From contig NZ_CP096566.1 of assembly GCF_023221595.1 (NCBI RefSeq), positions 32,127 to 96,126 of the forward strand: DNA of 64,000 nt, given 5' to 3'. The stretch is from Rhodococcus qingshengii JCM 15477 (lineage in GTDB: Bacteria; Actinomycetota; Actinomycetes; Mycobacteriales; Mycobacteriaceae). The notes beneath the pieces are model-generated. The model was not told the DNA's origin, did no database searches, and saw nothing but the letters and a program-made list of their open reading frames with translations. Made by a program: the position numbers and the translations under genes. Shown here in pieces: positions 1 through 8,897 of the stretch. How positions within the stretch are numbered: position 1 is the first letter of the stretch; every line of letters begins with the position of its first letter.

Positions 1-804
1 GATGAAGATCAGGTCCCGATGACGGCGGAGTACAGCCATGATCGCCGCGCACTCGTCCCAGCCGATGCCATGATCGCGTGAGGTCGAAGTGTCGGCTCCG
101 AGGACTTCGTCGTGCGTGGGTTGAAGTCGCAGGAACCTGCCGAGCGCACCTGACACGGCTCCCGCCGAGGTGAGATCGCGGGCGTTCTCGAGAACATCCC
201 AGGGGCCGACGTCGGGATCGGTGGGATTCGCCGCGCGGTCTCCGAGGGTCCCGGTGGACTGGTTGGCATCCCACGCGACAACGCCGTGGCGGTGCGAACC
301 GAAGGTGTTGGCCAGGGTCAGGGTCGTCGAAGTCTTTCCGGCATCACCTTTGAGGCTGATCACCGAGACGACCATGCAACCGGGTAGCGGCTGCTGAACT
401 CGGGTGACGGATTGGCGGAACCGCACCTCCGCCGAGTCAGGCTTCGGCGCCATCTTCATGCCGACCGCCGCGTTGACACGTCCGCGCCAGCCCCATGTTG
501 CGGGGCTGTCGTCGACTTCGCTGGTCTCCCGCTCGAACCGGTAGTCGAATTCGGGTTCGTCGTTCTCTGCCAGTGCGTCCTGCCCGACCGCATACGGGTC
601 GTCGTATCCTGCCGACTCGTCGACCAACTCGGTATCGCCGGATTCGGTGGCTGACTCGATCTGAGGGGCTGGTTCAGGAGTCTCGATCGGGGCGGTCTCG
701 GCTTCGGGCCGAGACTGCCGGCGTAGACGCTGGCCGCGCAGGTCAACGGCCTTTTCGGTGGTGTACGTGTCCTGGTGCTCGTCGTAGGGGTCAGGAGCGC
801 TCAC
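1..804 (-). CDS. ParA/MinD-like P-loop ATPase, 3' end cut by window edge
   Basis: A GTG at 804 opens a frame that stays open for 268 codons to the window edge. The N-terminal ~140 residues are acidic and low-complexity. They lead into a hydrophobic strand and a deviant Walker A at about residues 152-158 (KGDAGKTS instead of KGGxGKT), then a 'WDANQSTGTLG' segment typical of MinD/ParA-like ATPases of actinobacterial conjugation clusters. A Shine-Dalgarno AAGGA lies just upstream of the GTG. It follows the lipoprotein gene by 50 bases on the same strand, so it is probably the distal end of the transfer operon. Role (inference): energising or positioning the transfer apparatus rather than segregating DNA, since a separate parA lies at 16.7 kb. 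An ATG at 375 would give only the ATPase core. Confidence 0.7.
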   Translation of the reverse strand, partial: MSAPDPYDEHQDTYTTEKAVDLRGQRLRRQSRPEAETAPIETPEPAPQIESATESGDTELVDESAGYDDPYAVGQDALAENDEPEFDYRFERETSEVDDSPATWGWRGRVNAAVGMKMAPKPDSAEVRFRQSVTRVQQPLPGCMVVSVISLKGDAGKTSTTLTLANTFGSHRHGVVAWDANQSTGTLGDRAANPTDPDVGPWDVLENARDLTSAGAVSGALGRFLRLQPTHDEVLGADTSTSRDHGIGWDECAAIMAVLRRHRDLIFI

Positions 805-854
805 GGGAGTTCCTTTCGGGGAGGGGGTGGTTCCGGGGACGTTCTTCTCGCTGG

Positions 855-1469
855 TCATAGCTTTTTGAGGTCGTCGACGGCCCACAGACCGCCGCGACTG
901 ACGACCAGAACGGCGACGATGACGGTGTCGACGCCGACGATGGAGCCATCGGACGCAATCGCGGTCTGTTCGACCTGATACATCCGGTGCACCGCAGTCG
1001 CGGTGTCCACGGCGCCCTGGTTCGGTACAGAGCTGACCGTCGGCCAGACCTGCGCGTCCTTCGCGGCCCATTCGAGCCACTGACCGCCGGGGCTTCCGGT
1101 CGGGGTGGTTCCGGTGACGTCGCCGAGGAAGCGTTCGGTGAGCAGGTCGCCGGTGCGGGCGGCCGCGTCGTTGGGTCCGCGATCGTCAGCGGTGTTCCAG
1201 GTGAACCAGGTGGTGACCACGGCGTCGGCAACGGCAGCCGGATCGCTGCGGTCCACGATGGCGACCTGTTCGGGCGCGTGTTCCGGAACGGTGGCCGCAG
1301 GCCGCGTGGACTCGGCCGCCGAGGTTTCGTTCGGGGACCATTGCTGCGCCCGTGCACCCGTCGTCGTGGTGGACGGGCCGGTTGCGGTGCCTTCCGTGCC
1401 CGAGGAGCACCCGGCCAGGGCAATAGCGACGGCAGATGCAGCGGCGAGCGCGGCGAGGTGGCGTTTCAC
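855..1469 (-). CDS. secreted lipoprotein of transfer cluster, function unknown
   Basis: 204 residues. The N-terminus is basic, then hydrophobic, then a lipobox ending LAGC with Cys at residue 21, so the mature protein is probably lipid-anchored outside the membrane. A Ser/Thr/Ala-rich linker follows, then a compact domain of about 150 residues. That domain has an NTF2-like look (a long helix with WFTWNT, later strands ending in LWAVDDLKKL), a fold common in actinobacterial conjugation accessory proteins. The start is GTG at 1469, because it overlaps the stop of the preceding gene in a GTGA junction, a sign of translational coupling. The fold assignment is inference. Confidence 0.72.
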   Translation of the reverse strand: MKRHLAALAAASAVAIALAGCSSGTEGTATGPSTTTTGARAQQWSPNETSAAESTRPAATVPEHAPEQVAIVDRSDPAAVADAVVTTWFTWNTADDRGPNDAAARTGDLLTERFLGDVTGTTPTGSPGGQWLEWAAKDAQVWPTVSSVPNQGAVDTATAVHRMYQVEQTAIASDGSIVGVDTVIVAVLVVSRGGLWAVDDLKKL

Positions 1470-2113
1470 GACTCGTCCTCGATGAACAGATCCGACAACC
1501 GAATCGCCTGCCACGCCTGGTAACCAGGCTCTTCGCACCAGTCCACGGCCCGGTTGTTGTCGGTGATGTCGAGGTCGAGTGCAACACCGTGCTTGGCTGC
1601 CATACCGGCGAGGGAGTTCCCGTCGATCTCCGGATTGGAGATGTGCAGGAGCAACCGCACCGCGGGAACGTTCGCGTCCTCCCGTGCTTTGCCGGCGAGG
1701 AATACCGCCTTACCGGCTGCCGAGTCGTCTGCCGAGCGCTGGTTGCCTTCCTTGAAGACCGTGTCGTTCTTGTGGAACGTCCCGTACCAGGCCGCGTCGT
1801 CGACCGGTCCGAGTACAGCGAAGCTACCCCGCTCGTCACCTGCGGCGAACAGTTCCACCAACGGTGCGGTGGCGGCGGCTTCGGCGATCTCCTTCTTGCG
1901 TTTGGTCGCTTCCGCGTCGCGGAGTACGTCGTAGTCGAGATCGAGTTGTTTGACCAACTCGCGCTTGACCTTCGGCCACATGCTGCGCGAGAGCAGTTTG
2001 TTCTTCTTCGCCCACGCGCGGATCTCTGAGGAGTCGCTGGTGCGCAACTCGTCAGCGGCGGTACGTACTGCGTCTGCGGCCTGTTCCCATTCGGTGGCTG
2101 CGGATACCGTCAT
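1466..2113 (-). CDS. soluble protein of transfer cluster, function unknown
   Basis: 215 residues with no signal peptide or membrane segment. The first half is helical and charged (a run of Lys/Arg and Ala around residues 35-85), the second half mixed alpha/beta. I do not recognise the family. An AAAGG lies upstream of the ATG. The gene is the third in a minus-strand run and its stop overlaps the lipoprotein start by four bases, so the two are probably translated together. A cytoplasmic partner of the envelope proteins is possible, but nothing in the sequence proves it. Confidence 0.65.
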   Translation of the reverse strand: MTVSAATEWEQAADAVRTAADELRTSDSSEIRAWAKKNKLLSRSMWPKVKRELVKQLDLDYDVLRDAEATKRKKEIAEAAATAPLVELFAAGDERGSFAVLGPVDDAAWYGTFHKNDTVFKEGNQRSADDSAAGKAVFLAGKAREDANVPAVRLLLHISNPEIDGNSLAGMAAKHGVALDLDITDNNRAVDWCEEPGYQAWQAIRLSDLFIEDES

Positions 2114-2194
2114 TTCTGGGATCTACCTTTCTTCGGGTGAAACTTCATTCCGGGGTGGTCATCGGGTTGCGATGTTCTGGTCTGGGTTGTTCTG

Positions 2195-3850
2195 TCAGGC
2201 AAAGCGTTTCGCTGCCAATCCCGAGGACGGCGGGGTCCAGTCGGAGATTTTGACGACATCGCCCGATTGCGGAGCTTCGACGACCTTGCCGCCGCCCATC
2301 CAGATGAAGATGTGGCCGCTGTGGGGTTGGATGATGTCGCCGGGTCGCAGGTCGGCAGGGTTGGTGATCGAGGTTCCGCGAGAGTCGCCTATCTGCATCT
2401 GGTCCTGGTGAGGGAGAACCGTTCGGCCGCCTGTCGCTTGCGCGACTGCGTATTTCACCAATCCTGAGCAGTCGAACCCGACCTTGTTGAAGTCGCCGAA
2501 ACTGTCTGCCACTCCCCCGTCACGGACGCCGCGCGTCGGTCCGTTCTCGTCGCCGCCGCCCCAGGCATACGGGGTGCCGAGCCACCGCAGAGCGGCATCG
2601 ACGACGACCGAACCCGTCGAGGGGCCGCCTGGAATCGGCCCCGCCGGTGCGGACGTGTCGGTGAATTCCTCGATCGCGAACTTCTGAATGTTGGTGACGT
2701 AGCCGCGTGTTTCCTCGTTCTGGCAGACCTGGCCCTGTGACAAGGTGTTTCCGGGGCCGCAGTTGTACATGGACAATGTCAGCGGGATCAGCTCACCTTG
2801 CAGGCGGCCGTCAGCCATCGCCTTTTTCGTCAGCTCGAGCATCTTGCAGTCGTAGGACGCCATCGACATCGCAGCGTCGGCCGGTGAGCGCATGTCGAGC
2901 TTTCCGTCCCCGTCCCCGTCCACGCCTTCCTGTGCAGCAGTTGAGGGAAGGAACTGTGCCGGGCCGTCCGCGCCGGAGTCGTTGTTGTGCGCGTTGACGT
3001 TGAAGCCGCTTTCCTGCTTGAACTGCCCTGCCAGCAGCGGAGCGGTGATCTCGGGGCAGGTACCGGCGGCTTTGAGGATCCACGGTTCGAACTCCGCAGG
3101 CACGCTGCCCGGCTTGAGTCCCCCGCCGCCCAGGCTCGGTCCACCGCACCCGGCGCCCGCCGGAAGCGGAGTGATCGCAGCAGCGTTCACGATCGCGGGA
3201 GACGGAACCCCGGTGCCCGGTGCAGGTGCGGGCGAGGGCGAGGGTGCAGGTCCAGACGGCTCGGCAGCACCGGCGAGCCACGGTGCGGGATCGGTCGGCG
3301 TTCCGGCGCCGTCGGGAAGTCGGCCACCCTCCCAGACCTCGAAATGCAGGTGCGGACCGGAGGATTCGCCTTCATTCCCAACGGCTGCGATTTCCTGACC
3401 AGCGGTGACCTGATCACCGGTCTTGACCTTGATCGTCGAGGCCGCCATGTGCCCGTAGACGGTGGAAATCCGCTGCCCATTGACGTCGGTGTCGATGATG
3501 ACCCAGCTCCCGAACCCCCTCGCCGGGCCGGCTGCCGCGACGACACCGGAGGTAGCGGCATAGATCGGAGTACCGAGCGGGCCAGCGAAGTCGGTACCGC
3601 GGTGCATGGAACCACCGCGAGGACCGAACCCCGACGTCAGTTGGTAGGTACCGGCCTTGAGCGGCTGCGTCTTGGTTCCCGGAGCTGGTGCCACGGATCC
3701 GGTAGTTGCGGTTGTGGGCAGGCAATCGTTGGAAGGTTTGGGGTTGTTGTCGGTACCGAACATGACGAAACCGAGCATCAGGACCAATGCGACGATGACG
3801 CCGCCAGTGGCCTTGAGGCCGGTCTTCGTCGAGCTGGGTGAATCACCCAT
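2195..3850 (-). CDS. membrane-anchored M23 / lytic transglycosylase-like / NlpC-P60 peptidoglycan hydrolase
   Basis: 551 residues with a single membrane segment at about 15-33, so the rest is outside the membrane. Three wall-cutting modules follow. An M23 metallopeptidase at about 70-175 has zinc-ligand motifs HRGTD (H83, D87) and HLHF (near 167-169). A transglycosylase-like domain at about 255-370 has a catalytic-type Glu in QESGF (near 280) and a GPAQFLPST motif. An NlpC/P60 domain at about 410-551 has Cys in FDCSGL (near 461) and His in SGHIFIW (near 513). Such multi-domain hydrolases open the wall for conjugation machines in Gram-positives. The ATG at 3850 is chosen over the one at 3856 because AAGGA sits 7 bases upstream of it. 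Confidence 0.88.
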   Translation of the reverse strand: MGDSPSSTKTGLKATGGVIVALVLMLGFVMFGTDNNPKPSNDCLPTTATTGSVAPAPGTKTQPLKAGTYQLTSGFGPRGGSMHRGTDFAGPLGTPIYAATSGVVAAAGPARGFGSWVIIDTDVNGQRISTVYGHMAASTIKVKTGDQVTAGQEIAAVGNEGESSGPHLHFEVWEGGRLPDGAGTPTDPAPWLAGAAEPSGPAPSPSPAPAPGTGVPSPAIVNAAAITPLPAGAGCGGPSLGGGGLKPGSVPAEFEPWILKAAGTCPEITAPLLAGQFKQESGFNVNAHNNDSGADGPAQFLPSTAAQEGVDGDGDGKLDMRSPADAAMSMASYDCKMLELTKKAMADGRLQGELIPLTLSMYNCGPGNTLSQGQVCQNEETRGYVTNIQKFAIEEFTDTSAPAGPIPGGPSTGSVVVDAALRWLGTPYAWGGGDENGPTRGVRDGGVADSFGDFNKVGFDCSGLVKYAVAQATGGRTVLPHQDQMQIGDSRGTSITNPADLRPGDIIQPHSGHIFIWMGGGKVVEAPQSGDVVKISDWTPPSSGLAAKRFA

Positions 3851-3949
3851 CGTCATGTCCTTGTCGTTGTGTCGTGCCGCGCCCGCCTGGGCAACGTGTG
3901 GGGACCTATCGAGGCCGAGAGGGCCGTGAGTATGAGTGGCAGGTGAACG

Positions 3950-3978
3950 TCAAAAGCTCTCGCCCAAGAGCGTTTTCG
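3950..3978 (-). terminator. short hairpin with T-run after the cutinase-like gene
   Basis: GCTCT (3956-3960) pairs with AGAGC (3967-3971) around a 6-base loop, with a TTTT run on each side, so it could terminate in either direction. It lies just after the stop at 3998 of the minus-strand cutinase-like gene. The stem is only 5 bp, so strength is uncertain. Confidence 0.4.
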
Positions 3979-3997
3979 GCTCACCCGCCGTCAGGCG

Positions 3998-6085
3998 CTA
4001 GCCGCCAATCGCTTGTCGGTAGATGTCGACCATCGCGTCCAGAGCGGTTCGCTTTCCGTCGATCAACCACTGCCCGTAGGACTCGTGAACGCGGGAACCG
4101 AGGAAACTCGCGGCGGTGAATCCGGCGTCGACGACAGAGGTCAGTGCTTGCGCATCCTGGGAGGTCACCGTCGCCAGGACCGAGTTACCGAGACCGACGA
4201 AGTCGGAGTTCTGCGCCTGCGCACCCATCAACGTGGTCATCGAATCGGCCGGTTCGTGGAGCTGATCGGCGGTCATCTTCTGCCCCGGTGTCAGGACGCC
4301 GAGCGCGACGTTCGCCAGGTCCACACCGATCGGGAGGAGCTGACCGAGGGCCAGGACGTTCCCGGTTTCGGCGACTTGCCACGCGACTTCCTGGAGCTGC
4401 CCGACGTCGCGGGCGAGGCGGATGATGTCGACGTTGCCCAGCAGGTTCGCCACCAGCGCCGCCGAGGCGGCTGTGCCGGACGGATCGGGGATCAGTGCCA
4501 AGATCCGTGACACCGATTTCAGATCGACCCCGGCGGCCATCTTCACCAAAGGTGAGAGTTGGTTGTTCAGCTCCCCCGCGACCCGGTGCGCTTCTTTGAC
4601 GTTGCCGGCCAACAGATGGCCGGGAAGTATTTGCAGGTTGGACGCGACGGCGTTGTAGTCCACCGAGGTCACACCCGAGACGACGCCGAGGATCTGGTTG
4701 ATGATCGTCACCGGTTGGATCGCGGAGAGGATCGAGGTGGCGGTGGTGAGTTGATCGGTCGGTGTATCCGCCAGCGGTGCCACACCGTTCGACAAGCTCT
4801 GTGCGGGACCGGTCAGGCCCGCGTAGGTGCCGCCGGTACCGGTGCCACCACCCGAGAGGATGCTGTTCGCCAACGTCACCACCTGGTCAGCGGCACCCAG
4901 AACCTGCGGAACGTCGACCTTGTCGAGCGCGCCCAAGACCGAGTTCGTGGCGGCCTCAGGAGAATCAGCCGGAGCGTTGCGCAACCCGTCGCGAGCGGCC
5001 GGGTTCGCCGCCATCCACGCCTGTGTCTGTTGGACCGGCTTGAAGGTTCCGGCCAGCAGTTGCGCTTGCTGACGAACTGCGGCGACATCGACCGCCGCCG
5101 ACGTCGAGGTGGGAGCGCCCGCGCTTTGCAGCTTGTCCACCGAGGTCGCCAACGCGGACGCAGCCCCCGGAGCAGCCGCGAGATCCGCGTAGCCGTAGTT
5201 CGAGGTCACCGCGCCCAAGAACTCCGACGCGTTCGCGGTTCCGGTGCCTGCCGAGGTATTCGCGGGTTCGGCGGCCGCCGGAGTCGATGCCGGCTTCGAG
5301 GCGGTGTCGGTCGGGGTGAGTGCGGTCTGACCAGTGACAGACGGAGTCGTTGTTGCCGAGACAGCAGTCGCGGTGGTCGGTGCGACTGTTCCGGGTGGGT
5401 TGGCAAGCACTCGTCCCAACGACGCCAGGAACGAATCCTTGCCGGTGTTGGTGTTGCAGTACTTGTCTTCCGGGTGGCAGATGTCGAAGACCCGACCCGA
5501 CAAGGCGCCGTAGCCTTCCGCTGCCGGACCGGCGATGCCCTGCCCGTCGAGCTTGGGGCCGACGACCTGCGAACCAGCGGTACCGAGCTTCGGATTGGCG
5601 AGCATGACCGCAGCGAGAACCGAAGCAGCGGGAACGGGGCCGCTGCCTGCCCCGATGTTGACGGCGACGTCGTTGGCGACCTGCGCGCCCTGTGAATAGC
5701 CGCCGATGACGAACTTCGAGTTCGGGCACTGCTCCATCGCGGTCGCCATCGCCTGATCACCGGCGGTCTTCGATGCCGAGTAGGTCATGCCGGACTGCAA
5801 AAACGCTTCGGCCGGGTACGACGGATAGATGGCACGGAAGGTGTTAGGCCCGTACATCGTTTCGAGCTTCTCCCCCACCTGACCCAACATTCCGGCAGGC
5901 TTCGACGGATCGGCGTCGGCGCGGGTCTCGGTCGTTCCGGGAGCGAAGACACCGATATACCTGGTGCAGCCCGCCGCAGTGGACGGTGCGGCGTTGGCGA
6001 GGAGCGGTGCGGCCGCGAGGCCCGCGACCAGTGTCGAAATGATGGCGAACGCCGACGCGAAGCGGGCGGTGGAAGAGATGTTCAT
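3998..6085 (-). CDS. secreted cutinase-family (alpha/beta-hydrolase) protein with long helical tail
   Basis: 695 residues. A Sec signal peptide ends near ANAAPS (about residue 33). A cutinase-like domain (about 38-225) has a GYSQG nucleophile elbow (Ser131) and a Cys40/Cys120 pair. The third motif is CHPEDKYC (C203, D207, C210), which supplies the acid, but the His usually found 10-20 residues later is not evident; the stretch reads DSFLASL. An Ala/Thr/Pro linker leads to about 400 residues of helical, Leu/Val-rich sequence with no family I recognise. Typical cutinases are about 220 residues, so most of this protein is extra. Its place between the wall hydrolase and other exported proteins suggests a role at the cell surface or mycomembrane during transfer. 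Confidence 0.78.
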   Translation of the reverse strand: MNISSTARFASAFAIISTLVAGLAAAPLLANAAPSTAAGCTRYIGVFAPGTTETRADADPSKPAGMLGQVGEKLETMYGPNTFRAIYPSYPAEAFLQSGMTYSASKTAGDQAMATAMEQCPNSKFVIGGYSQGAQVANDVAVNIGAGSGPVPAASVLAAVMLANPKLGTAGSQVVGPKLDGQGIAGPAAEGYGALSGRVFDICHPEDKYCNTNTGKDSFLASLGRVLANPPGTVAPTTATAVSATTTPSVTGQTALTPTDTASKPASTPAAAEPANTSAGTGTANASEFLGAVTSNYGYADLAAAPGAASALATSVDKLQSAGAPTSTSAAVDVAAVRQQAQLLAGTFKPVQQTQAWMAANPAARDGLRNAPADSPEAATNSVLGALDKVDVPQVLGAADQVVTLANSILSGGGTGTGGTYAGLTGPAQSLSNGVAPLADTPTDQLTTATSILSAIQPVTIINQILGVVSGVTSVDYNAVASNLQILPGHLLAGNVKEAHRVAGELNNQLSPLVKMAAGVDLKSVSRILALIPDPSGTAASAALVANLLGNVDIIRLARDVGQLQEVAWQVAETGNVLALGQLLPIGVDLANVALGVLTPGQKMTADQLHEPADSMTTLMGAQAQNSDFVGLGNSVLATVTSQDAQALTSVVDAGFTAASFLGSRVHESYGQWLIDGKRTALDAMVDIYRQAIGG

Positions 6086-6717
6086 CAGTTTCCCTCTGCA
6101 TCAGTGATGGACGTGATGAAATGCCGACCGTCGATCTCGGCGGTGGTGATGCGCTGAAAGAGCGAAGCGCCTTTACCTGAGGGGCGGGACTCGGTCAGCT
6201 CCATCGCGTACGTCCCGGCCGAAACGCCGGTCACCGTCATGCAATAGGTCGTTCCTTCCGGCGTCGCATTGATCGCCGATTGCATATCTGCTGCGAAGGG
6301 AGCTGCGCCGGGGGTGAGTAGCGCGATCGCTGCATCGGCAGAGCGCAGCGTGTAATACGCGTGCTCGAACGCTGCGATCACACCCTCGCCGCTGTTCTGA
6401 TCACCGGCAGATACGGGACATCCGGCAGGTTCTGGAGACGGTGTAGTCGACGGTGTTGCAGCAGAATTGACGATCTCGCTGATGTTCGACGGCTCGTCGT
6501 CGGTGACCCGGCCGATGACCGACGCAGCGCCAACGACGACACCGACCAACAGCACCAGCACCGCGATCGCCAGTGCCGTCACGGCCGCGACCTGACGGCG
6601 AGGTGTCCGAGCATGCGGCATACGAGGGCGACTTGGGAGGCGGGCTGGGCGGGTACCAGTTCCGCCAGTCGCGCTACGTACCGCCGGTTTGGTGGCAGAT
6701 CCCTTCGAACCAAACAT
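6085..6717 (-). CDS. single-pass membrane protein with extracytoplasmic domain
   Basis: 210 residues. A basic, Arg/Pro-rich cytoplasmic stretch is followed by a membrane segment at about 40-62, a Ser/Thr/Pro linker and an extracytoplasmic domain with two Cys (CPVS and YCMT) that could pair. The domain looks NTF2-like (EHAYYTLRSADAA...), similar in plan to the lipoprotein at 855-1469. The start is the ATG at 6717 because GAAGGAG lies just upstream; an upstream in-frame start at 6822 would run through the hairpin at 6759-6786. The stop overlaps the start of the cutinase-like gene. Probably a transfer-apparatus accessory (inference). Confidence 0.7.
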   Translation of the reverse strand: MFGSKGSATKPAVRSATGGTGTRPARLPSRPRMPHARTPRRQVAAVTALAIAVLVLLVGVVVGAASVIGRVTDDEPSNISEIVNSAATPSTTPSPEPAGCPVSAGDQNSGEGVIAAFEHAYYTLRSADAAIALLTPGAAPFAADMQSAINATPEGTTYCMTVTGVSAGTYAMELTESRPSGKGASLFQRITTAEIDGRHFITSITDAEGN

Positions 6718-6758
6718 CGTTACAAACTCCTTCTTCGACCAGGCAATCCATGTCAGAT

Positions 6759-6786
6759 GGCCGGGACGGGCGTGCCCGTCCCGGCC
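6759..6786 (-). terminator. perfect 13-bp hairpin between two transfer-cluster genes
   Basis: Positions 6759-6771 and 6774-6786 are perfect reverse complements around a 2-base loop, very GC-rich. The hairpin starts 8 bases after the stop of the Pro/Gly-rich secreted protein and ends about 40 bases before the start of the next gene. There is no T-run, so it may be an attenuator or mRNA-stability stem rather than a full terminator. Confidence 0.6.
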
Positions 6787-6793
6787 AATCCGG

Positions 6794-7981
6794 CTATGCC
6801 TGTGTGCCTGCTCCGATTGCATCGCTGATCAGCTGCGATGCCAGGCCAGGGCTGGCGTTGGTGAAGAAGTCCGTGAGGGCGGTGTCGACCTGTTCGATGA
6901 TCTGCTCGCCTCCGGGCTGGGCCGCGACGAAGTCTCGGGCCTGCTGGTCGATCGCCGGTGCGGCGACGACGGTGTCGCGGACGGTGGTGGCCACTGCCTG
7001 TCCGACGGGGCCGGAGTTCTCCCAGTCGGTAAGGGTGTTCTGCGTCTGGGTGGTCACGGCGGGCTGATCGATGTCGGGGATCTGGTCGCTGACGTCGACG
7101 GGTTCTCCCAATTCGCCTGCGCCGTAAGCGGTTGCGGCTGCAACGCCCGCGATTCCGCCACCCAAACCGCCGAGGGCTCCCAGAGGAGCGCCGAGCGCGA
7201 GAGCCCCGACTCCACATCCGGTCACCGTTCCCACGACCCCCGCGGGCACGGCTCCGATGGGGGTCACGATCGGGCTGAAAAGTCCGAGAGCGCTTGTACC
7301 GCCGACAGTTCCGCCGATTCCACACCCCACAAGACTGGCGGGACTGCCCACGGCGACGATTCCGGCAAGGGTTCCTGCTGCGCCGCCGCCGAGCTGGGCT
7401 GCGGCGATGCGACTTGCGCGATCGACCGGGATGCCGATCGACTTGTAGAACGTCGCCACCTGACTTTCGATGACGCCGGAGGTGTTGTTGGTGCGGGCGA
7501 GATCCTGATCGCTCATCCAGGTCTTCTGCTCGAAGACGAAGTCCCCGATGCGGCCCTTGGCTTTCGGTGCGATGATCGGTGCGACGATCTCGACGGGTCC
7601 GGGCAAGTGAATGTTGCTGTAGTCCACTGGGGCGACGCTGTAGTCGGCCGGTGCGTCGTAGGTGCCGGCATCGTAGTCCCAGTTCGGCAAAGGCTGCTGC
7701 GGAATGTTCTGGTATTCGGCGGGCGGCGGCACCCAGTAGACAGGCTCGGGTACAGGCTCGGTCGAGGGTGCAGGTGCAGGTGCAGGTGCAGGTGACGGTG
7801 ACGGGGCAGTCACTCCGGGCTGCCCCGGTGCAGGCCCTGTCACCCCGGGCTGCGGAGCTGCCACCGCTATGCCCGCCGTCGCGAAAGTGGCCACCACCAG
7901 AGCTGTGAGGGTGCCGGCGGCGATGACAGGCGCGGACGGTGCGCGGTGGCGGCCGGTTGGCCGAGACTTGTGGTGCTTCAT
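6794..7981 (-). CDS. secreted Pro-rich / Gly-zipper protein, function unknown
   Basis: 395 residues. The N-terminus is basic, then a hydrophobic signal segment at about 18-42. A Pro/Ala/Ser repeat stretch (about 43-75) follows. Next comes a Tyr/Pro-rich region, then a long Gly/Ala/Val segment (about 190-280) with glycine-zipper spacing that could insert in a membrane, and a helical acidic tail. I do not recognise a named family. It is first in the minus-strand transfer cluster, with GGAAGG before its ATG, and the hairpin at 6759-6786 follows directly. A structural surface or pore component is possible; that is inference. Confidence 0.68.
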   Translation of the reverse strand: MKHHKSRPTGRHRAPSAPVIAAGTLTALVVATFATAGIAVAAPQPGVTGPAPGQPGVTAPSPSPAPAPAPAPSTEPVPEPVYWVPPPAEYQNIPQQPLPNWDYDAGTYDAPADYSVAPVDYSNIHLPGPVEIVAPIIAPKAKGRIGDFVFEQKTWMSDQDLARTNNTSGVIESQVATFYKSIGIPVDRASRIAAAQLGGGAAGTLAGIVAVGSPASLVGCGIGGTVGGTSALGLFSPIVTPIGAVPAGVVGTVTGCGVGALALGAPLGALGGLGGGIAGVAAATAYGAGELGEPVDVSDQIPDIDQPAVTTQTQNTLTDWENSGPVGQAVATTVRDTVVAAPAIDQQARDFVAAQPGGEQIIEQVDTALTDFFTNASPGLASQLISDAIGAGTQA

Positions 7982-8444
7982 TGTGTGGAACCTTCCAATT
8001 GGGTTGTAAATACGGGGAATTGATGCGGACTGAGGTGGCGCTTAAGCGGCCACTGTTTCCGATGCGTTGGCATCAGAAAGCGGGGAGGGGTCCTGCGCCG
8101 AGGGCAGCGAGGACCGATGGTGAGGAACAAGTGAATGGCCAACGGGGCAGACTCGGGCGCCGGGAATACGCACCGAAATGCATGTGTGGCCCAGGCTCCT
8201 GCCGGCACACAGCGAACCCGCTCGGCCTCGAACTTGGAGTTCACCCCACTCTTTCGTTCTCACAGCTCCCCCGATTCGTTGGATGTGTCCGGCCCAGGTG
8301 ACGGCCCGAGCCGGACACAAGATCAACCTATGAGGGTCAGTCTATAACAGTCAGTTTAAAACGGCTAGACAGTAGGGGTAATCCCACGATGGCTAATCTT
8401 CACGCCTAGGTGAATCGCACCGAACACGAGTGGACGGGGGATGA
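7982..8444. other. divergent intergenic region between transfer cluster and XRE gene
   Basis: 463 bases between the minus-strand transfer cluster and the plus-strand XRE gene. It must hold the promoters for both sides. The last 110 bases turn AT-rich (8335-8400). I see no convincing gene; the open frames here have poor codon pattern and no Shine-Dalgarno. Confidence 0.5.
8399..8414. promoter_or_regulatory. candidate operator palindrome upstream of XRE gene
   Basis: TTCAC and GTGAA form an inverted repeat with a 6-base centre, about 30 bases upstream of the double-HTH regulator start and beside an AT-rich promoter-like stretch. An autoregulatory site is plausible but untested. Confidence 0.35.
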
Positions 8445-8897
8445 GTGGGCAGGAGATCCGTTCGCGGCTTTCAACCCAACGTGCTCCGTGATCGACGGTT
8501 GGAGCGAGGATTCACTCAAGCCGAACTTGCGCGCATTCTTGGTTTGACGCCCGGCGCAGTCAAAGCATGGGAAGCGGGAAGAGGCACGCCCAAAATCGAG
8601 ACGCTCGTTAAATTGGTCGACCCTAGCGTGCTCGATATCGATATTTCCGCTTTGGTTTCCGTACCAAAAGGAGAGACCTTCCTTGGCGACCTTCGCACCC
8701 TGCGGCTGATCACACAGTCTCAACTTGCCGAGCGGATCGGTCTTTCCCAAACCATGATGGGTGCCCTCGAGCGCGGTGAGATCAACCTCAGCGAGGATGT
8801 CGCGGAGATGCTCGCCGCTGAACTCGACTACTCCCTGAGCGATATTCGTTCCGCATTCAACCGCGCGAGAAGCAGACCTCCGCACACCCCTGTGTGA
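8445..8897 (+). CDS. XRE-family regulator with two HTH domains
   Basis: 150 residues with two Cro/CI-type helix-turn-helix units in tandem. The first is at about 17-55 (FTQAELARILGLTPGAVKAWE). The second is at about 88-125 (ITQSQLAERIGLSQTMMGALE). No further domain is visible, so it is a bare DNA binder that may read two half-sites. The start is the GTG at 8445; a nearby ATG at 8440 is in another frame and stops quickly. It lies 230 bases before the STAND/WD40 gene on the same strand and may control it (inference). Confidence 0.8.
   Translation: MGRRSVRGFQPNVLRDRRLERGFTQAELARILGLTPGAVKAWEAGRGTPKIETLVKLVDPSVLDIDISALVSVPKGETFLGDLRTLRLITQSQLAERIGLSQTMMGALERGEINLSEDVAEMLAAELDYSLSDIRSAFNRARSRPPHTPV

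Noticed and set aside
4559..5695. 378-codon plus-strand open frame
   Set aside because: Antisense to the cutinase-like gene; Arg-rich shadow without motifs.
7768..7800. Tandem GCAGGT units that look like a DNA repeat or iteron
   Set aside because: They encode the Ala-Pro run of the secreted protein; a codon-level repeat.
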